From positions 434,001 to 498,000 of the forward strand of contig CAWGTF010000011.1 in the NCBI GenBank assembly GCA_963825425.1: a stretch of DNA of 64,000 nucleotides, written 5' to 3'. This DNA comes from PALSA-607 sp963825425. GTDB lineage: Bacteria > Actinomycetota > Actinomycetes > Acidothermales > Acidothermaceae. Position numbers and translations under genes: made by a program. The notes under the pieces are model-generated. The model did no database searches and was not told the origin of the DNA. It saw only the letters and a list, made by a program, of their open reading frames with translations. This document shows, piece after piece, positions 46,868 to 54,742 of this stretch. Every line of letters begins with the position of its first letter. Within the stretch, counting starts at the first letter, position 1.

Positions 46868-46912
46868 AGCCCGGCTCGAGCGGCTCCCGGAGGAAGCGGC
46901 TCGAGCCGGGCT
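46868..46912. terminator. Terminator between pcrA and the anti-sigma gene
   Basis: AGCCCGGCTCGAGC and GCTCGAGCCGGGCT: a perfect 14-bp stem with a 17-base loop, between two converging genes, so it could serve both directions. No clear T-run. Confidence 0.8.
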
Positions 46913-46923
46913 GGTCTAGCTCG

Positions 46924-47031
46924 GATCAGTGGTTCTCGGATCAGTGGTGCTCGAGATCAGTGGTGCTCGAGATCAGTGGTGCTCGAGATCAGTGGTGCTC
47001 GAGATCAGTGGTGCTCGAGATCAGTGGTGCT
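46924..47031. repeat. 16-bp tandem repeat, about 6.7 copies, across the stop codon of the minus-strand gene
   Basis: GATCAGTGGTGCTCGA repeated exactly at 46939-47018, preceded by a 15-bp variant from 46924 and followed by a partial copy. On the minus strand each unit contains CACCACTGA, the last two codons and stop of the gene ending at 47021, so the stop region is multiplied. Period 16 does not keep frame. Confidence 0.95.
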
Positions 47032-48265
47032 GGCTGCTGCCCTGGATGGACTTCGTGGGCGTGCCGTCACGCTGGCCACCCTGGCCGTTGTTCCCCTGGC
47101 CGTTGTTGCCCCAGTTGCCGAACCAGTTCTGCTGTCCGGGGAAGGGCATCTTGGGCGTCGGCTTGGGGGTCGCGCTCGGGTCACCTGAGTGGCTGCCCTT
47201 GTCGCGATCGCCACACCAGAACCAACCGAAGTGGTTTCCTCGGTCACCGTCCAGGGAGGCTATTGCAGTTGCCGACGCGGTCGGAGTCGGGCTCGGGGAG
47301 ATCGTTGCCTTCGGGCAGATGCCGCACCAGCGCCACCAGTCGCCACCCTTGATGAACTTGTCGTCGTGCTTGACGCCGGCACTGGGCGTTGTGCTAGGCG
47401 ATGCGCTCGCCGTCGGCATTGGCTGCGCCAAGCACGGGCTCGGCGGCACTGGGAGTGCGGCGCAATAGGCGGCGATCGCCGTTGGCGTCGAACTACCGGC
47501 AGCCTTCACTAGCAGGGCAAGCGCCTTCGGGTCGAGGGTCTTCCCGTCCTTGGTCAGCGCTGTGTAGCTCTGGCAGAGGCGGTAGTTGATCAGTGCCTGG
47601 ACCGCGGCGAGCTGCGTTGGGTCGAGAACCGGCTTCTTGTCTTCCTTCGGCTTTGGCGCTGGCGACGGAGTCACGGTCGCCGACGCGCTGACCGAAGCGG
47701 ACACGCTTGCCGACACGGATGCGGACGGCGTCGATGTTGCGCTGACGCTCGGGGTCGGTTCGTGCTTGCCCTTGTTGTGATCGGCGTCGAGCGCGGCGAC
47801 ACTCACCTTTGGTTCTGACGGTCTTGGTGCGCCGATCGTGGTGTGGGCGAATGACTGAATCGGGCTAGGCAGGACGCACGCGTACGCGGCCGTCGCTGCG
47901 CCGGTGAGCGTGACCACGCCGGCGGCTAGGCCGACCGCGATCCGTCCCGGGAGCAGGGTCGTGAACCGGTTTGCAATCACTGTCTTGTACCTCGCGATGG
48001 GTTGGGGACGACGGTGTCGGATACCCACGCGTTCCCGCCGGAAGGCGGCCAGAGTGGCCATCTCGCCGGCAAGTTCCGAAGGCTCAGCTGCTGCGGCCGC
48101 GGACCGCAACACATCCGATACCGACTGCCATTCGGGATTGGCGGCCGCATCGAACTGGCCGGCATCGAGCAGCTGGTCTAGCTGCTCCGCGTCGGCCTGG
48201 TCGCTGTGGCGTCGCCAGAAGGGCAGGTTTGGCATCTCACCTCCCCAAACGTCATCGTCGCTCAT
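47021..48265 (-). CDS. Anti-sigma-like membrane protein with long low-complexity exterior
   Basis: 414 residues from the ATG at 48265. The cytoplasmic N-terminus (about 1-105) includes ELAGEMATLAAFRRERVG; one membrane segment follows (IAVGLAAGVVTLTGAATAAY near 115). The exterior has Ser/Pro/Thr repeats (SASVSASVSASVSASATVTP), a cysteine-bearing helical part (NYRLCQSYTALTKDGKTLDP) and a Trp/Gly/Asn-rich end (FGNWGNNGQGNNGQGG). It starts 4 bp after the ECF sigma gene, the usual position for an anti-sigma factor; no zinc-binding HxxxCxxC motif is seen. Confidence 0.78.
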   Translation of the reverse strand: MSDDDVWGGEMPNLPFWRRHSDQADAEQLDQLLDAGQFDAAANPEWQSVSDVLRSAAAAAEPSELAGEMATLAAFRRERVGIRHRRPQPIARYKTVIANRFTTLLPGRIAVGLAAGVVTLTGAATAAYACVLPSPIQSFAHTTIGAPRPSEPKVSVAALDADHNKGKHEPTPSVSATSTPSASVSASVSASVSASATVTPSPAPKPKEDKKPVLDPTQLAAVQALINYRLCQSYTALTKDGKTLDPKALALLVKAAGSSTPTAIAAYCAALPVPPSPCLAQPMPTASASPSTTPSAGVKHDDKFIKGGDWWRWCGICPKATISPSPTPTASATAIASLDGDRGNHFGWFWCGDRDKGSHSGDPSATPKPTPKMPFPGQQNWFGNWGNNGQGNNGQGGQRDGTPTKSIQGSSQHH

Positions 48266-48269
48266 AGCG

Positions 48270-48854
48270 TTACTGGGCTCCTGCGGAGCGAGGCCCCAGC
48301 GCGACTGGTGGTCGGCCCACGAGCTCCTGAAGGCGGCGCAGCCCACGATGCGCCGTGACCCTGACGGCGCCGGGGCTCTTGCCGAGGATGACCCCAACCG
48401 CGGTCGCGTCGAGTCCGGCGACTACCCGGAGCATGATCACTTCGGCCTGATCGCGCGGGAGCGAGGCGATCAGAGCCAACGCCGCGTCTGTACTCAGGTT
48501 GTCCATGGCCAGCTGTGCGGTGTCGTCCGATGACGCCATCCGATCGAGCGCGGTGTCGTCGGTCGATGACTGAGGTCGGCGCCTGTCATGGCGAGCTGCG
48601 TCGAGGACCTTGTTACGTGCAATGGTGAAGACCCAGGCACGAAATGCGGGCTCCCCGCCGGAAAACCTCGACAGGTTGCGGATCACCTGCATCCAGGTTT
48701 CGGACGCCAGATCGGACGCCGAGGACGGCGCGAGCGTGCGCAAATATCGGACGACGGGCGGGTTCAGGGACCGCCACAACTGCGCGAAGGCGTGCTCGTC
48801 GCCCGCTTGGGCGCCGAGGAGAACGTCCTCGAACACGTCGTCGCTCATCGCCAC
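48270..48854 (-). CDS. ECF RNA polymerase sigma factor
   Basis: 194 residues. Region 2 (AFAQLWRSLNPPVVRYLRTL, SASDLASETWMQVIRNLSRF, FRAWVFTIARNKVLDAARHD) and region 4 (LIASLPRDQAEVIMLRVVAG, GKSPGAVRVTAHRGLRRLQE) are intact, with a normal linker. Starts at GTG 48854 or ATG 48848. It precedes a membrane protein that is probably its anti-sigma factor. Target promoters are unknown. Confidence 0.93.
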   Translation of the reverse strand: MAMSDDVFEDVLLGAQAGDEHAFAQLWRSLNPPVVRYLRTLAPSSASDLASETWMQVIRNLSRFSGGEPAFRAWVFTIARNKVLDAARHDRRRPQSSTDDTALDRMASSDDTAQLAMDNLSTDAALALIASLPRDQAEVIMLRVVAGLDATAVGVILGKSPGAVRVTAHRGLRRLQELVGRPPVALGPRSAGAQ

Positions 48855-48993
48855 CCTTCACCGGGATTCCATCCGCATCATCGGCATCGGCCACCTCGAC
48901 CCTAATCCCGGCCGTCGAGCGAGCTCAAAGCTTCGCCCAGATTGGCCGATGAGCGGGCACGCAGGCATACGCTCGTCGCAGGAGGCGAAGATC

Positions 48994-49407
48994 ATGCCGG
49001 ACGCCGGGCGGGTGCGGGTTGTGGTGGCCAAGCCGGGCCTCGACGGGCACGACCGAGGCGCGAAGGTGGTCGCCCGCGCTTTGCGGGACGCCGGGGTCGA
49101 GGTGATCTACACCGGACTGCATCAGACGCCGGAGCAGATCGTCGCGACTGCGGTGCAAGAGGACGCGGACGCGATCGGGCTGTCCGTACTCTCCGGCGCA
49201 CATATGACGTTGTTCGCGCGGGTGCTCGAGCTGCTGCGCGAGCGTGGTGCCCCCGACATCGTGGTGTTCGGCGGCGGCATCATCCCGGCCGCGGACATTC
49301 CCGAGCTCAAGGCGCTCGGCGTCGCAGAGGTGTTCACTCCCGGCGCGAGCACGCAGCGCATCGTGGAATGGGTCTGGGCGAATCTCGGAGCCCCAGTCGC
49401 TCCGTAA
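48994..49407 (+). CDS. Stand-alone cobalamin-binding domain protein
   Basis: 137 residues corresponding to the small B12-binding domain of methylmalonyl-CoA mutase-type enzymes: VAKPGLDGHDRGAKVVARAL with the cobalt-ligating histidine in DGHDRG, then IGLSVLSGAHMTLFARVLEL and VFGGGIIPAADIPELKALGV. AGGAGG lies 9 bp before the ATG at 48994. A catalytic large subunit is not in the window, so it may serve a split mutase elsewhere or act as a B12-dependent regulator. Confidence 0.88.
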   Translation: MPDAGRVRVVVAKPGLDGHDRGAKVVARALRDAGVEVIYTGLHQTPEQIVATAVQEDADAIGLSVLSGAHMTLFARVLELLRERGAPDIVVFGGGIIPAADIPELKALGVAEVFTPGASTQRIVEWVWANLGAPVAP

Positions 49408-49574
49408 GCGCAACGTCCCTCCGACTCGCCCGAGTGGGGGCAAACGCACCTGCGACCTCGGCGTGTCGCCGGCATATGTCCCCACTCGGCGCGGCAGTAG
49501 GGAATCTGTGCGCTTGCGTGCGTCGGCGTGTCGGTTCGACCGTCGGCGGCAAGTGCGACACCATCGACAAAAGC

Positions 49575-49611
49575 GTGAGGCCCCTCTATTTACGAGATAG
49601 AGGGGCCTCAC
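49575..49611. terminator. Strong hairpin downstream of the B12-binding gene
   Basis: GTGAGGCCCCTCTAT and ATAGAGGGGCCTCAC: a perfect 15-bp stem with a 7-base loop, about 170 bp after the stop. No T-run follows; stem-only terminators are common in actinobacteria. Confidence 0.75.
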
Positions 49612-50175
49612 TGATCAGCGTTGCCGCTGACCTGCCGCCAATCGCTGGTGACGTTCGCGGCTCGACCGCCTCCGCCGCGCTGATCCGCAGGTTGCCCTGC
49701 TGACCAACTCGGACCGAGGTTTCTGAACCACGATCCGGAACTCATCAGACTGTGCCGAACTCGAGTCGCCCCGCGCTCTGCAAAGTCTTGAAGAGACCGA
49801 ACCCAGAAGTTCAACTTCGATCGGCTCGACCTGGGTTGCCCCTCGTCGTTCCTCTCGATCTGATGCGCCGGGTCGTCCACAGAAGTTGTCTACGGTTGCC
49901 CGCGACTTTCCCTCTGCTTCTTGCCCCGGAACCTTCCGGAACCGCCGCCTTGATCGGTGACTGGGAGATTTCTAGCGGTCCTGGGAACGACCCGCAAGCC
50001 TTTGGGCGAAAGAACTTTTGGGATTCTTTGCGGTCCACAGAACTGGGCGAGTTGTCCCCTGTATTTGCGGAGTTCTCCACCGGTTGTGCACCGGTTCATC
50101 CACAGCCGCGACGAAATCGAGGACCGCGACGACCCCAGTCGTTCGGTGCATGCACGTCTCGATAGCCTCAACGCC
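49612..50175. other. Intergenic region upstream of sucCD
   Basis: About 560 bp with no supportable gene on either strand. It must hold the sucCD promoter, but I cannot place it by eye. Confidence 0.5.
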
Positions 50176-51356
50176 GTGGACCTGTTCGAATACCAAGCAC
50201 GAGACCTGTTCGCCGCACACGGCGTCCCGGTGCTTCGCGGTGAAGTAGCGACGACGCCCGCTCGCGCGCAAGAGATTGCGAAGTCGTTGGGCGGCAAGGT
50301 CGTCGTCAAGGCGCAGGTGAAGGTCGGCGGTCGGGGCAAGGCCGGCGGCGTGAAGTTGGCCGATGGCCCCGACGATGCATATGCCAAGGCGGACGCGATT
50401 CTCGGCATGGACATCAAGGGACACGTCGTCCACCGAGTTCTGGTCGCCGAGGCGAGCGACATCGCGGAGGAGTACTACTTCTCGTTCCTGCTCGACCGGT
50501 CGAACCGCACGTTTCTCGCGATGGCATCGCGCGAAGGTGGCGTCGAGATCGAGCAGATCGCCGTAGAGACGCCTGACGCGCTCGCGAAGGTTCCGATCGA
50601 TGCGATGGTCGGCGTCGACGTCGCGTTGGCCCGCGAGATCGCGGTCGCGGCCGGCTATCCGACCGAGATCCTCGACCAGGCGGCCGACGTCATCGTCGCG
50701 CTCTGGGACGTCTTCACGAAAGAGGACGCGACGCTCGTCGAGGTCAACCCGCTCGTCAAGACGCCGGACGGCGTGGTGCTCGCGCTCGATGGCAAGGTCA
50801 CCCTCGACGAGAACGCCGCGTTCCGGCAACCAGGTCACGCGCGCGCTTGCCGACGTCGAGGCCACCGACCCGCTCGAAGCGCGCGCCAAAGAGGCGCATC
50901 TGAACTACGTGAAGCTCGACGGCCAAGTCGGCGTCATCGGCAACGGGGCTGGACTCGTGATGAGCACGCTCGACGTCGTGTCGTATGCGGGCGAAGCGTT
51001 TCGGAGTGCGACCAGCCAACTTCCTCGACATCGGTGGCGGTGCTTCGGCCGACATCATGGCCGCCAGCTTGACGATCGTGTTGTCCGACCCATCGGTTCG
51101 GTCCGTGTTCGTCAACGTCTTCGGCGGCATCACCGCCTGCGACGAGGTCGCGAACGGCATCGTGGTCGCCTTCGGCAAATTGCGCGATGCGGGTGAGCAG
51201 ATTACGTCGCCCGTCGTCGTCCGGCTTGATGGGAACCGAGCTGAAGAGGGGCGCGCAGTGCTGGCCGCAGCGGCACTTCCCGGAGTTGAGCAAAACGACA
51301 CGATGGACGGCGCGGCGCAACGTGCGGCCGAGCTCGCCTCAGTAAGCAGGGGATAG
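50176..51356 (+). CDS. sucC: Succinyl-CoA synthetase beta subunit (two frame breaks)
   Basis: TCA-cycle ligase, ATP-grasp subunit. MDLFEYQARDLFAAHGVPVL (GTG start), VVKAQVKVGGRGKAGGVKLA near residue 40, VEVNPLVKTPDGVVLALDGK near 190. Extra bases near 50840 and 51002 must be removed to read ALADVEATDPLEARAKEAHL, VGVIGNGAGLVMSTLDVVSY and PANFLDIGGGASADIMAASL, NVFGGITACDEVANGIV. About 392 residues. The stop shares one base with the sucD start (TAGTG). Confidence 0.95.
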
Positions 51357-52243
51357 TGGCGATCTTTCTCGACCGCGGCAGCCGGGTCATCGTGCAGGGC
51401 ATCACCGGCTCAGAAGGCAGCAAGCACACGCGGCGCATGCTCGCCGCGGGCACCACGATCGTGGGCGGCACCAACCCGAAGAAGGCCGGCACCGTACTCG
51501 ACTTCGACGGCACGTCGCTGCCTGTGTTTGCGTCGATCGCCGAGGCGATGGAGGCCACCGGCGCGAACGTGGTCGTGAGCTTCGTTCCGCCAGCCGGCGC
51601 GAAGATCGGCATGTTCGAGGCGATCGACTCGGGCATCGGACTCGCGGTCGTGATCACTGAGGGCATTCCGGTGCACGACACGACCGCGGCGTGGGCGTAC
51701 GCGACCGCGCATGGCAACGCGACCCGCATCATCGGACCCAACTGCCCGGGCATCGCGTCTCCCGGCCAGTCGAACGCGGGCATCATCCCTGCGGACATCA
51801 CTAAGCCAGGTCGGATCGGCCTGGTCAGCAAGTCGGGCACGTTGACCTACCAGATGATGTTCGAACTGCGCGACATCGGGTTCTCGACGTGCGTCGGCAT
51901 CGGCGGCGACCCGGTCGTCGGAACCACCCACATCGATTGCCTGCGCGCGTTCGAAGAAGATCCCGACACCGACGCGATCGTGATGATCGGTGAAATCGGT
52001 GGGGACGCCGAAGAGCGGGCCGCCGCGTTCATCGAAGCCAACGTGACGAAGCCCGTCGTGGGTTACGTCGCAGGCTTCACCGCGCCTGAGGGCAAGACGA
52101 TGGGCCACGCAGGCGCGATCGTGTCCGGCTCGTCGGGTACCGCGGCGGCGAAGAAGGAAGCGCTGGAGAAGGTCGGCGTGCAGGTCGGCAAGACGCCGAG
52201 CGAGACCGCCCGGCTGATGCGGGAGATCATGACGTCCCTGTGA
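51356..52243 (+). CDS. sucD: Succinyl-CoA synthetase alpha subunit
   Basis: 295 residues, no frame break. CoA-binding Rossmann domain (SRVIVQGITGSEGSKHTRRM, ILDF-type block, NCPGIASPGQSNAGIIPADI) and ligase domain with the phospho-histidine in GKTMGHAGAIVSGSSGTAAA near residue 243. GTG start overlapping the sucC stop by one base; translationally coupled. Confidence 0.97.
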   Translation: MAIFLDRGSRVIVQGITGSEGSKHTRRMLAAGTTIVGGTNPKKAGTVLDFDGTSLPVFASIAEAMEATGANVVVSFVPPAGAKIGMFEAIDSGIGLAVVITEGIPVHDTTAAWAYATAHGNATRIIGPNCPGIASPGQSNAGIIPADITKPGRIGLVSKSGTLTYQMMFELRDIGFSTCVGIGGDPVVGTTHIDCLRAFEEDPDTDAIVMIGEIGGDAEERAAAFIEANVTKPVVGYVAGFTAPEGKTMGHAGAIVSGSSGTAAAKKEALEKVGVQVGKTPSETARLMREIMTSL

Positions 52244-52293
52244 CGGTGGGGCGCCCACAGCTGGATGTATCAGGGCGCTCCGAGCCGGCTCTT

Positions 52294-52356
52294 CTGTGCT
52301 GAGGGTGCTTGCGGCTGTGCTGAGGGTGCTTGCGGCTGTGCCGAGGGTGATTGCGG
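52294..52356. repeat. 21-bp tandem repeat, three copies
   Basis: CTGTGCTGAGGGTGCTTGCGG at 52294-52314 and 52315-52335 (identical), and a third copy to 52356 with two changes. It lies 50 bp after the sucD stop, in the 287-bp gap before the next gene. Confidence 0.88.
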
Positions 52357-52530
52357 TGCCATACGTAAAGTGAGTGTCAAGTCTTGCTTCCAGGCCGCGC
52401 ATAGATCACTGTTGGCTCGTCATTTGCAGTCGGCGTAGCCGTCTGTGTAGTGCCGGCGTTAGCCGCCGGTGTAGTGGACGCCTATTTGCACGGCACAAAC
52501 GTGTCGTGACGTCTCGAGGAGGATGGGCAC

Positions 52531-53247
52531 ATGCCCGGCTTCGACCTGAAGCAGATCAATCGCAATGACCAACTCATCATCGGCGGCGGTGGGCTCGGGT
52601 TCATCTTCTCGTTCCTGCCCTGGTACAAGGCGTCGGCTGGTCCGTACAGCGCTACCTGGAACGCATGGCAGGGCTTCTTCGGCACAGTCGGAGTGCTTTT
52701 CCTGCTCGTCGCGGCCGCGATTGTCGCGCTACGCGTCTTCGCAAACTTCCAGCTCCCGGCATTGCCGGTGGGACCAAACGTCCTCGTTCTTGGGTTGGCG
52801 GGGATTGGGACGCTATTCACTCTTCTCGAGTTGCTGATCTTCGATCCAACCCACGGCGCGGGGCGCGGGGTCTCTCAGGGCCTCGGTTGGGCCGGCTACA
52901 TTTTCGAGATCCTCGTGATCGCCGAAACTGTTGGCGCATTCCTGAACTTCAAGGCGTCCGGCGAGAAGGTCGCCTGGGACGCGACGAAGGTCAACACCGG
53001 CACGGCAGCAGCTGGTGGCGCCGTTCCGCCAGCGGCTCCCTACCCGCCGCAGGGTGCGGCACCGACCTACCCGCCGGCAGCGGACTACCCGCCGGCAGCG
53101 GGGTCGAGCGACACCCCGAGCGTCCTAGCACGTCAGCAAACGACAGGGCCCGGACGGTTCGCCGTCCGGGCCCTGTCGCTGTCTACGCCCGCCAACCCGC
53201 CGTCCAGCGTCTTCGCAGTGCGCAGTGCACCGCCGCGGTCGCTTTGA
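52531..53247 (+). CDS. Four-segment membrane protein with Pro/Tyr tail (end uncertain)
   Basis: LKQINRNDQLIIGGGGLGFI opens the protein, followed by four hydrophobic segments to about residue 140 and a cytoplasmic tail of PPAAPYPPQGAAPTYPPAAD repeats. The open frame continues to 53247, but its last 40 codons run through a perfect 17-bp-stem hairpin at 53141-53178. A single extra base upstream would make it stop at TAG 53126-53128, which I think is the true end. No family function known. Confidence 0.7.
   Translation: MPGFDLKQINRNDQLIIGGGGLGFIFSFLPWYKASAGPYSATWNAWQGFFGTVGVLFLLVAAAIVALRVFANFQLPALPVGPNVLVLGLAGIGTLFTLLELLIFDPTHGAGRGVSQGLGWAGYIFEILVIAETVGAFLNFKASGEKVAWDATKVNTGTAAAGGAVPPAAPYPPQGAAPTYPPAADYPPAAGSSDTPSVLARQQTTGPGRFAVRALSLSTPANPPSSVFAVRSAPPRSL
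53141..53178 (+). terminator. Terminator with 17-bp perfect stem and TTCG loop
   Basis: CGACAGGGCCCGGACGG, TTCG, CCGTCCGGGCCCTGTCG. Extremely stable; it probably ends the transcript of the membrane gene from 52531. Confidence 0.88.
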
Positions 53248-53317
53248 GGTACACCCAGGGCTGCGAAGCGTGGCACCGGATGAAGTGGCGAGGTCTCGGG
53301 CGGGCGGACGGCGGTTG

Positions 53318-53351
53318 GTTGCGGCCGGTGGGACGTTGCGGCCGGTAGGAC
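53318..53351. repeat. 17-bp tandem repeat, two copies
   Basis: GTTGCGGCCGGTGGGAC at 53318-53334, then the same with one change at 53335-53351, between two facing terminators. Confidence 0.75.
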
Positions 53352-53359
53352 AACGAAAA

Positions 53360-53383
53360 GCCCGGACGGCGAACCGTCCGGGC
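53360..53383 (-). terminator. Terminator of the RDD gene
   Basis: On the minus strand GCCCGGACGG, TTCG, CCGTCCGGGC, then TTTT. It lies 20 bp after the RDD gene stop. The 24-base hairpin core is identical to that inside the terminator at 53141-53178, in opposite orientation. Confidence 0.88.
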
Positions 53384-53403
53384 CTCTTCGTTGCGTCGAG
53401 CGG

Positions 53404-54048
53404 TCAGCCGTTGACCACCACGGAGCCGATGATCTTGTCGGCGAACGTCTGCTTCTTGGAATCCCACAGCGGCCACAGGTAGCCGACGTAGCAGGGGATG
53501 CCGTCGAGAATGTGGACGAACGCGCGGCCGATCGCCAAGCCACCGCCGAGCGGCTGACCTGTTGCTTCCTTGAGCATCCGGATCCCGATGATCTTCTGGC
53601 CCCATCGCGAGCCGGTCTTGCCGCCCTGGAAGATGTTGTAGAAGGTCCAGACGACGGCGACCAGATAGACGATGGCGCCAAGCGGGATGGAGATCTTGAA
53701 GCAGATGCCCGCGATGATGAACGGAATGAAGAAGTCGAGTGCCCAAGCGCCGACGCGCTTGCCCCAGCTCGCGTAGGCGTAGCTCGGTCCCATCGGCTGG
53801 TAGCCGTAGCCAGGGGCACCTGCTGGTTGACCGTACGCGGGCTGCTGTCCGTAACCGGGCTGAGGTCCGCCGTACGGCGGCTGGCCGTAGCCCGGTGCCG
53901 GCGGCGGCGCTGACGGGTACGCGGGCGGCGGTGCCGGCGGGTATGCCGGCGGCTGTGCTGGCGGGGGTGCGCCCTGGCCGGACGGGTCAGCTGGCGGTAC
54001 GGCCCAAGGGTCGGGCTGTCCAGAGCCCGGATCCGACGGTGTCGACAC
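53404..54048 (-). CDS. RDD-family membrane protein with Pro/Gly/Tyr N-terminal tail
   Basis: 214 residues. The first 95 are low-complexity (PPAYPPAPPPAYPSAPPPAP, GYGQQPAYGQPAG). The RDD domain follows: YASWGKRVGAWALDFFIPFI with the conserved Arg and Asp-Asp-like pair, SRWGQKIIGIRMLKEATGQP, and DGIPCYVGYLWPLWDSKKQT. Two to three membrane segments. Function unknown; RDD proteins are implicated in ion transport in some bacteria. Confidence 0.85.
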   Translation of the reverse strand: MSTPSDPGSGQPDPWAVPPADPSGQGAPPPAQPPAYPPAPPPAYPSAPPPAPGYGQPPYGGPQPGYGQQPAYGQPAGAPGYGYQPMGPSYAYASWGKRVGAWALDFFIPFIIAGICFKISIPLGAIVYLVAVVWTFYNIFQGGKTGSRWGQKIIGIRMLKEATGQPLGGGLAIGRAFVHILDGIPCYVGYLWPLWDSKKQTFADKIIGSVVVNG

Positions 54049-54062
54049 GATTCCTCCTAGTT

Positions 54063-54125
54063 GGGTGAAACCTGCGTGTAGTGGGGTGAAACCTGGGTGT
54101 AGTTGGGTGAAACCTGGGTGCAGTG
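54063..54125. repeat. 21-bp tandem repeat, three copies
   Basis: GGGTGAAACCTGGGTGTAGTT-type units at 54063-54083, 54084-54104 and 54105-54125 with one to three differences each. It lies just after the DUF2752 gene stop (54143, minus strand) and upstream of the RDD gene start. Confidence 0.9.
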
Positions 54126-54142
54126 AGCGAACGGGACGTGAG

Positions 54143-54640
54143 TTAGAGAATGCCGAACCGAAAAAGCTGCCAGACCTCGGAGCACACGATGGCGACTGCG
54201 ATCGCCACCCTGATCGTCCTCGCAGAGAGTGTCGGCCAGCGCGCGACGGGCCGCGCCGATCGGTAAGCGATTACCGCGGGCAAGGTCGCTACGACCACAG
54301 CGCCGAGAACGATGAACGGGTTGGCGCGCAACGCGCCGAGCAGGTCGAAGCGGCCGAGCCGCACTGCAGCCGTCGTGCCGCCGCAGAACGGACACGGCAC
54401 TCCGGTCAGCGCACGCAACGGGCACAGTGTTGCCGGCCGGCCCGGCACGTGCAGATTGGCCAGCGCGAGTGCTGCGGCCGCGCCGACCGCCATCCGCCGA
54501 CCACTCGTCCGAAAGCCTGCAGGTGAAGCAGGCGCGAGGAGCGTCACGGCGTCCCGTCTGTTCGGTCGAGGTCGAAGCTGGCTTGACGGCGGCTTGCCGA
54601 CTCCCAGGGCCCGACATTCGAAACCACATGATCCGGACAC
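54143..54640 (-). CDS. DUF2752 family membrane protein
   Basis: 165 residues in the open frame, probably starting internally. The defining block LCPLRALTGVPCPFCGGTTA, then LGRFDLLGALRANPFIVLGA, with two to three hydrophobic segments. The cysteines of CPL and CPFCGGT are typical of DUF2752. Function unknown. It lies upstream of the RDD gene on the same strand. Confidence 0.82.
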   Translation of the reverse strand: MSGSCGFECRALGVGKPPSSQLRPRPNRRDAVTLLAPASPAGFRTSGRRMAVGAAAALALANLHVPGRPATLCPLRALTGVPCPFCGGTTAAVRLGRFDLLGALRANPFIVLGAVVVATLPAVIAYRSARPVARWPTLSARTIRVAIAVAIVCSEVWQLFRFGIL

Positions 54641-54742
54641 CGGTGGTGATGGTCAAGGCTTTGCTGATCGACGGGCCGATGGAGGAGGGCCGACACCCCG
54701 ACGCGAGAGAGGTGCCAGGTCAGGCGGGGTGCGGCTGCCAGC

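Noticed and set aside
46924..47031. CRISPR-like array
   Set aside because: Units are contiguous 16-bp tandem copies with no spacers, and no cas genes are present.
46787..47352. Extended C-terminus of PcrA
   Set aside because: It arises from the frame error near 46,600 and runs through a terminator and the 16-bp tandem repeat; the repaired frame ends at 46786.
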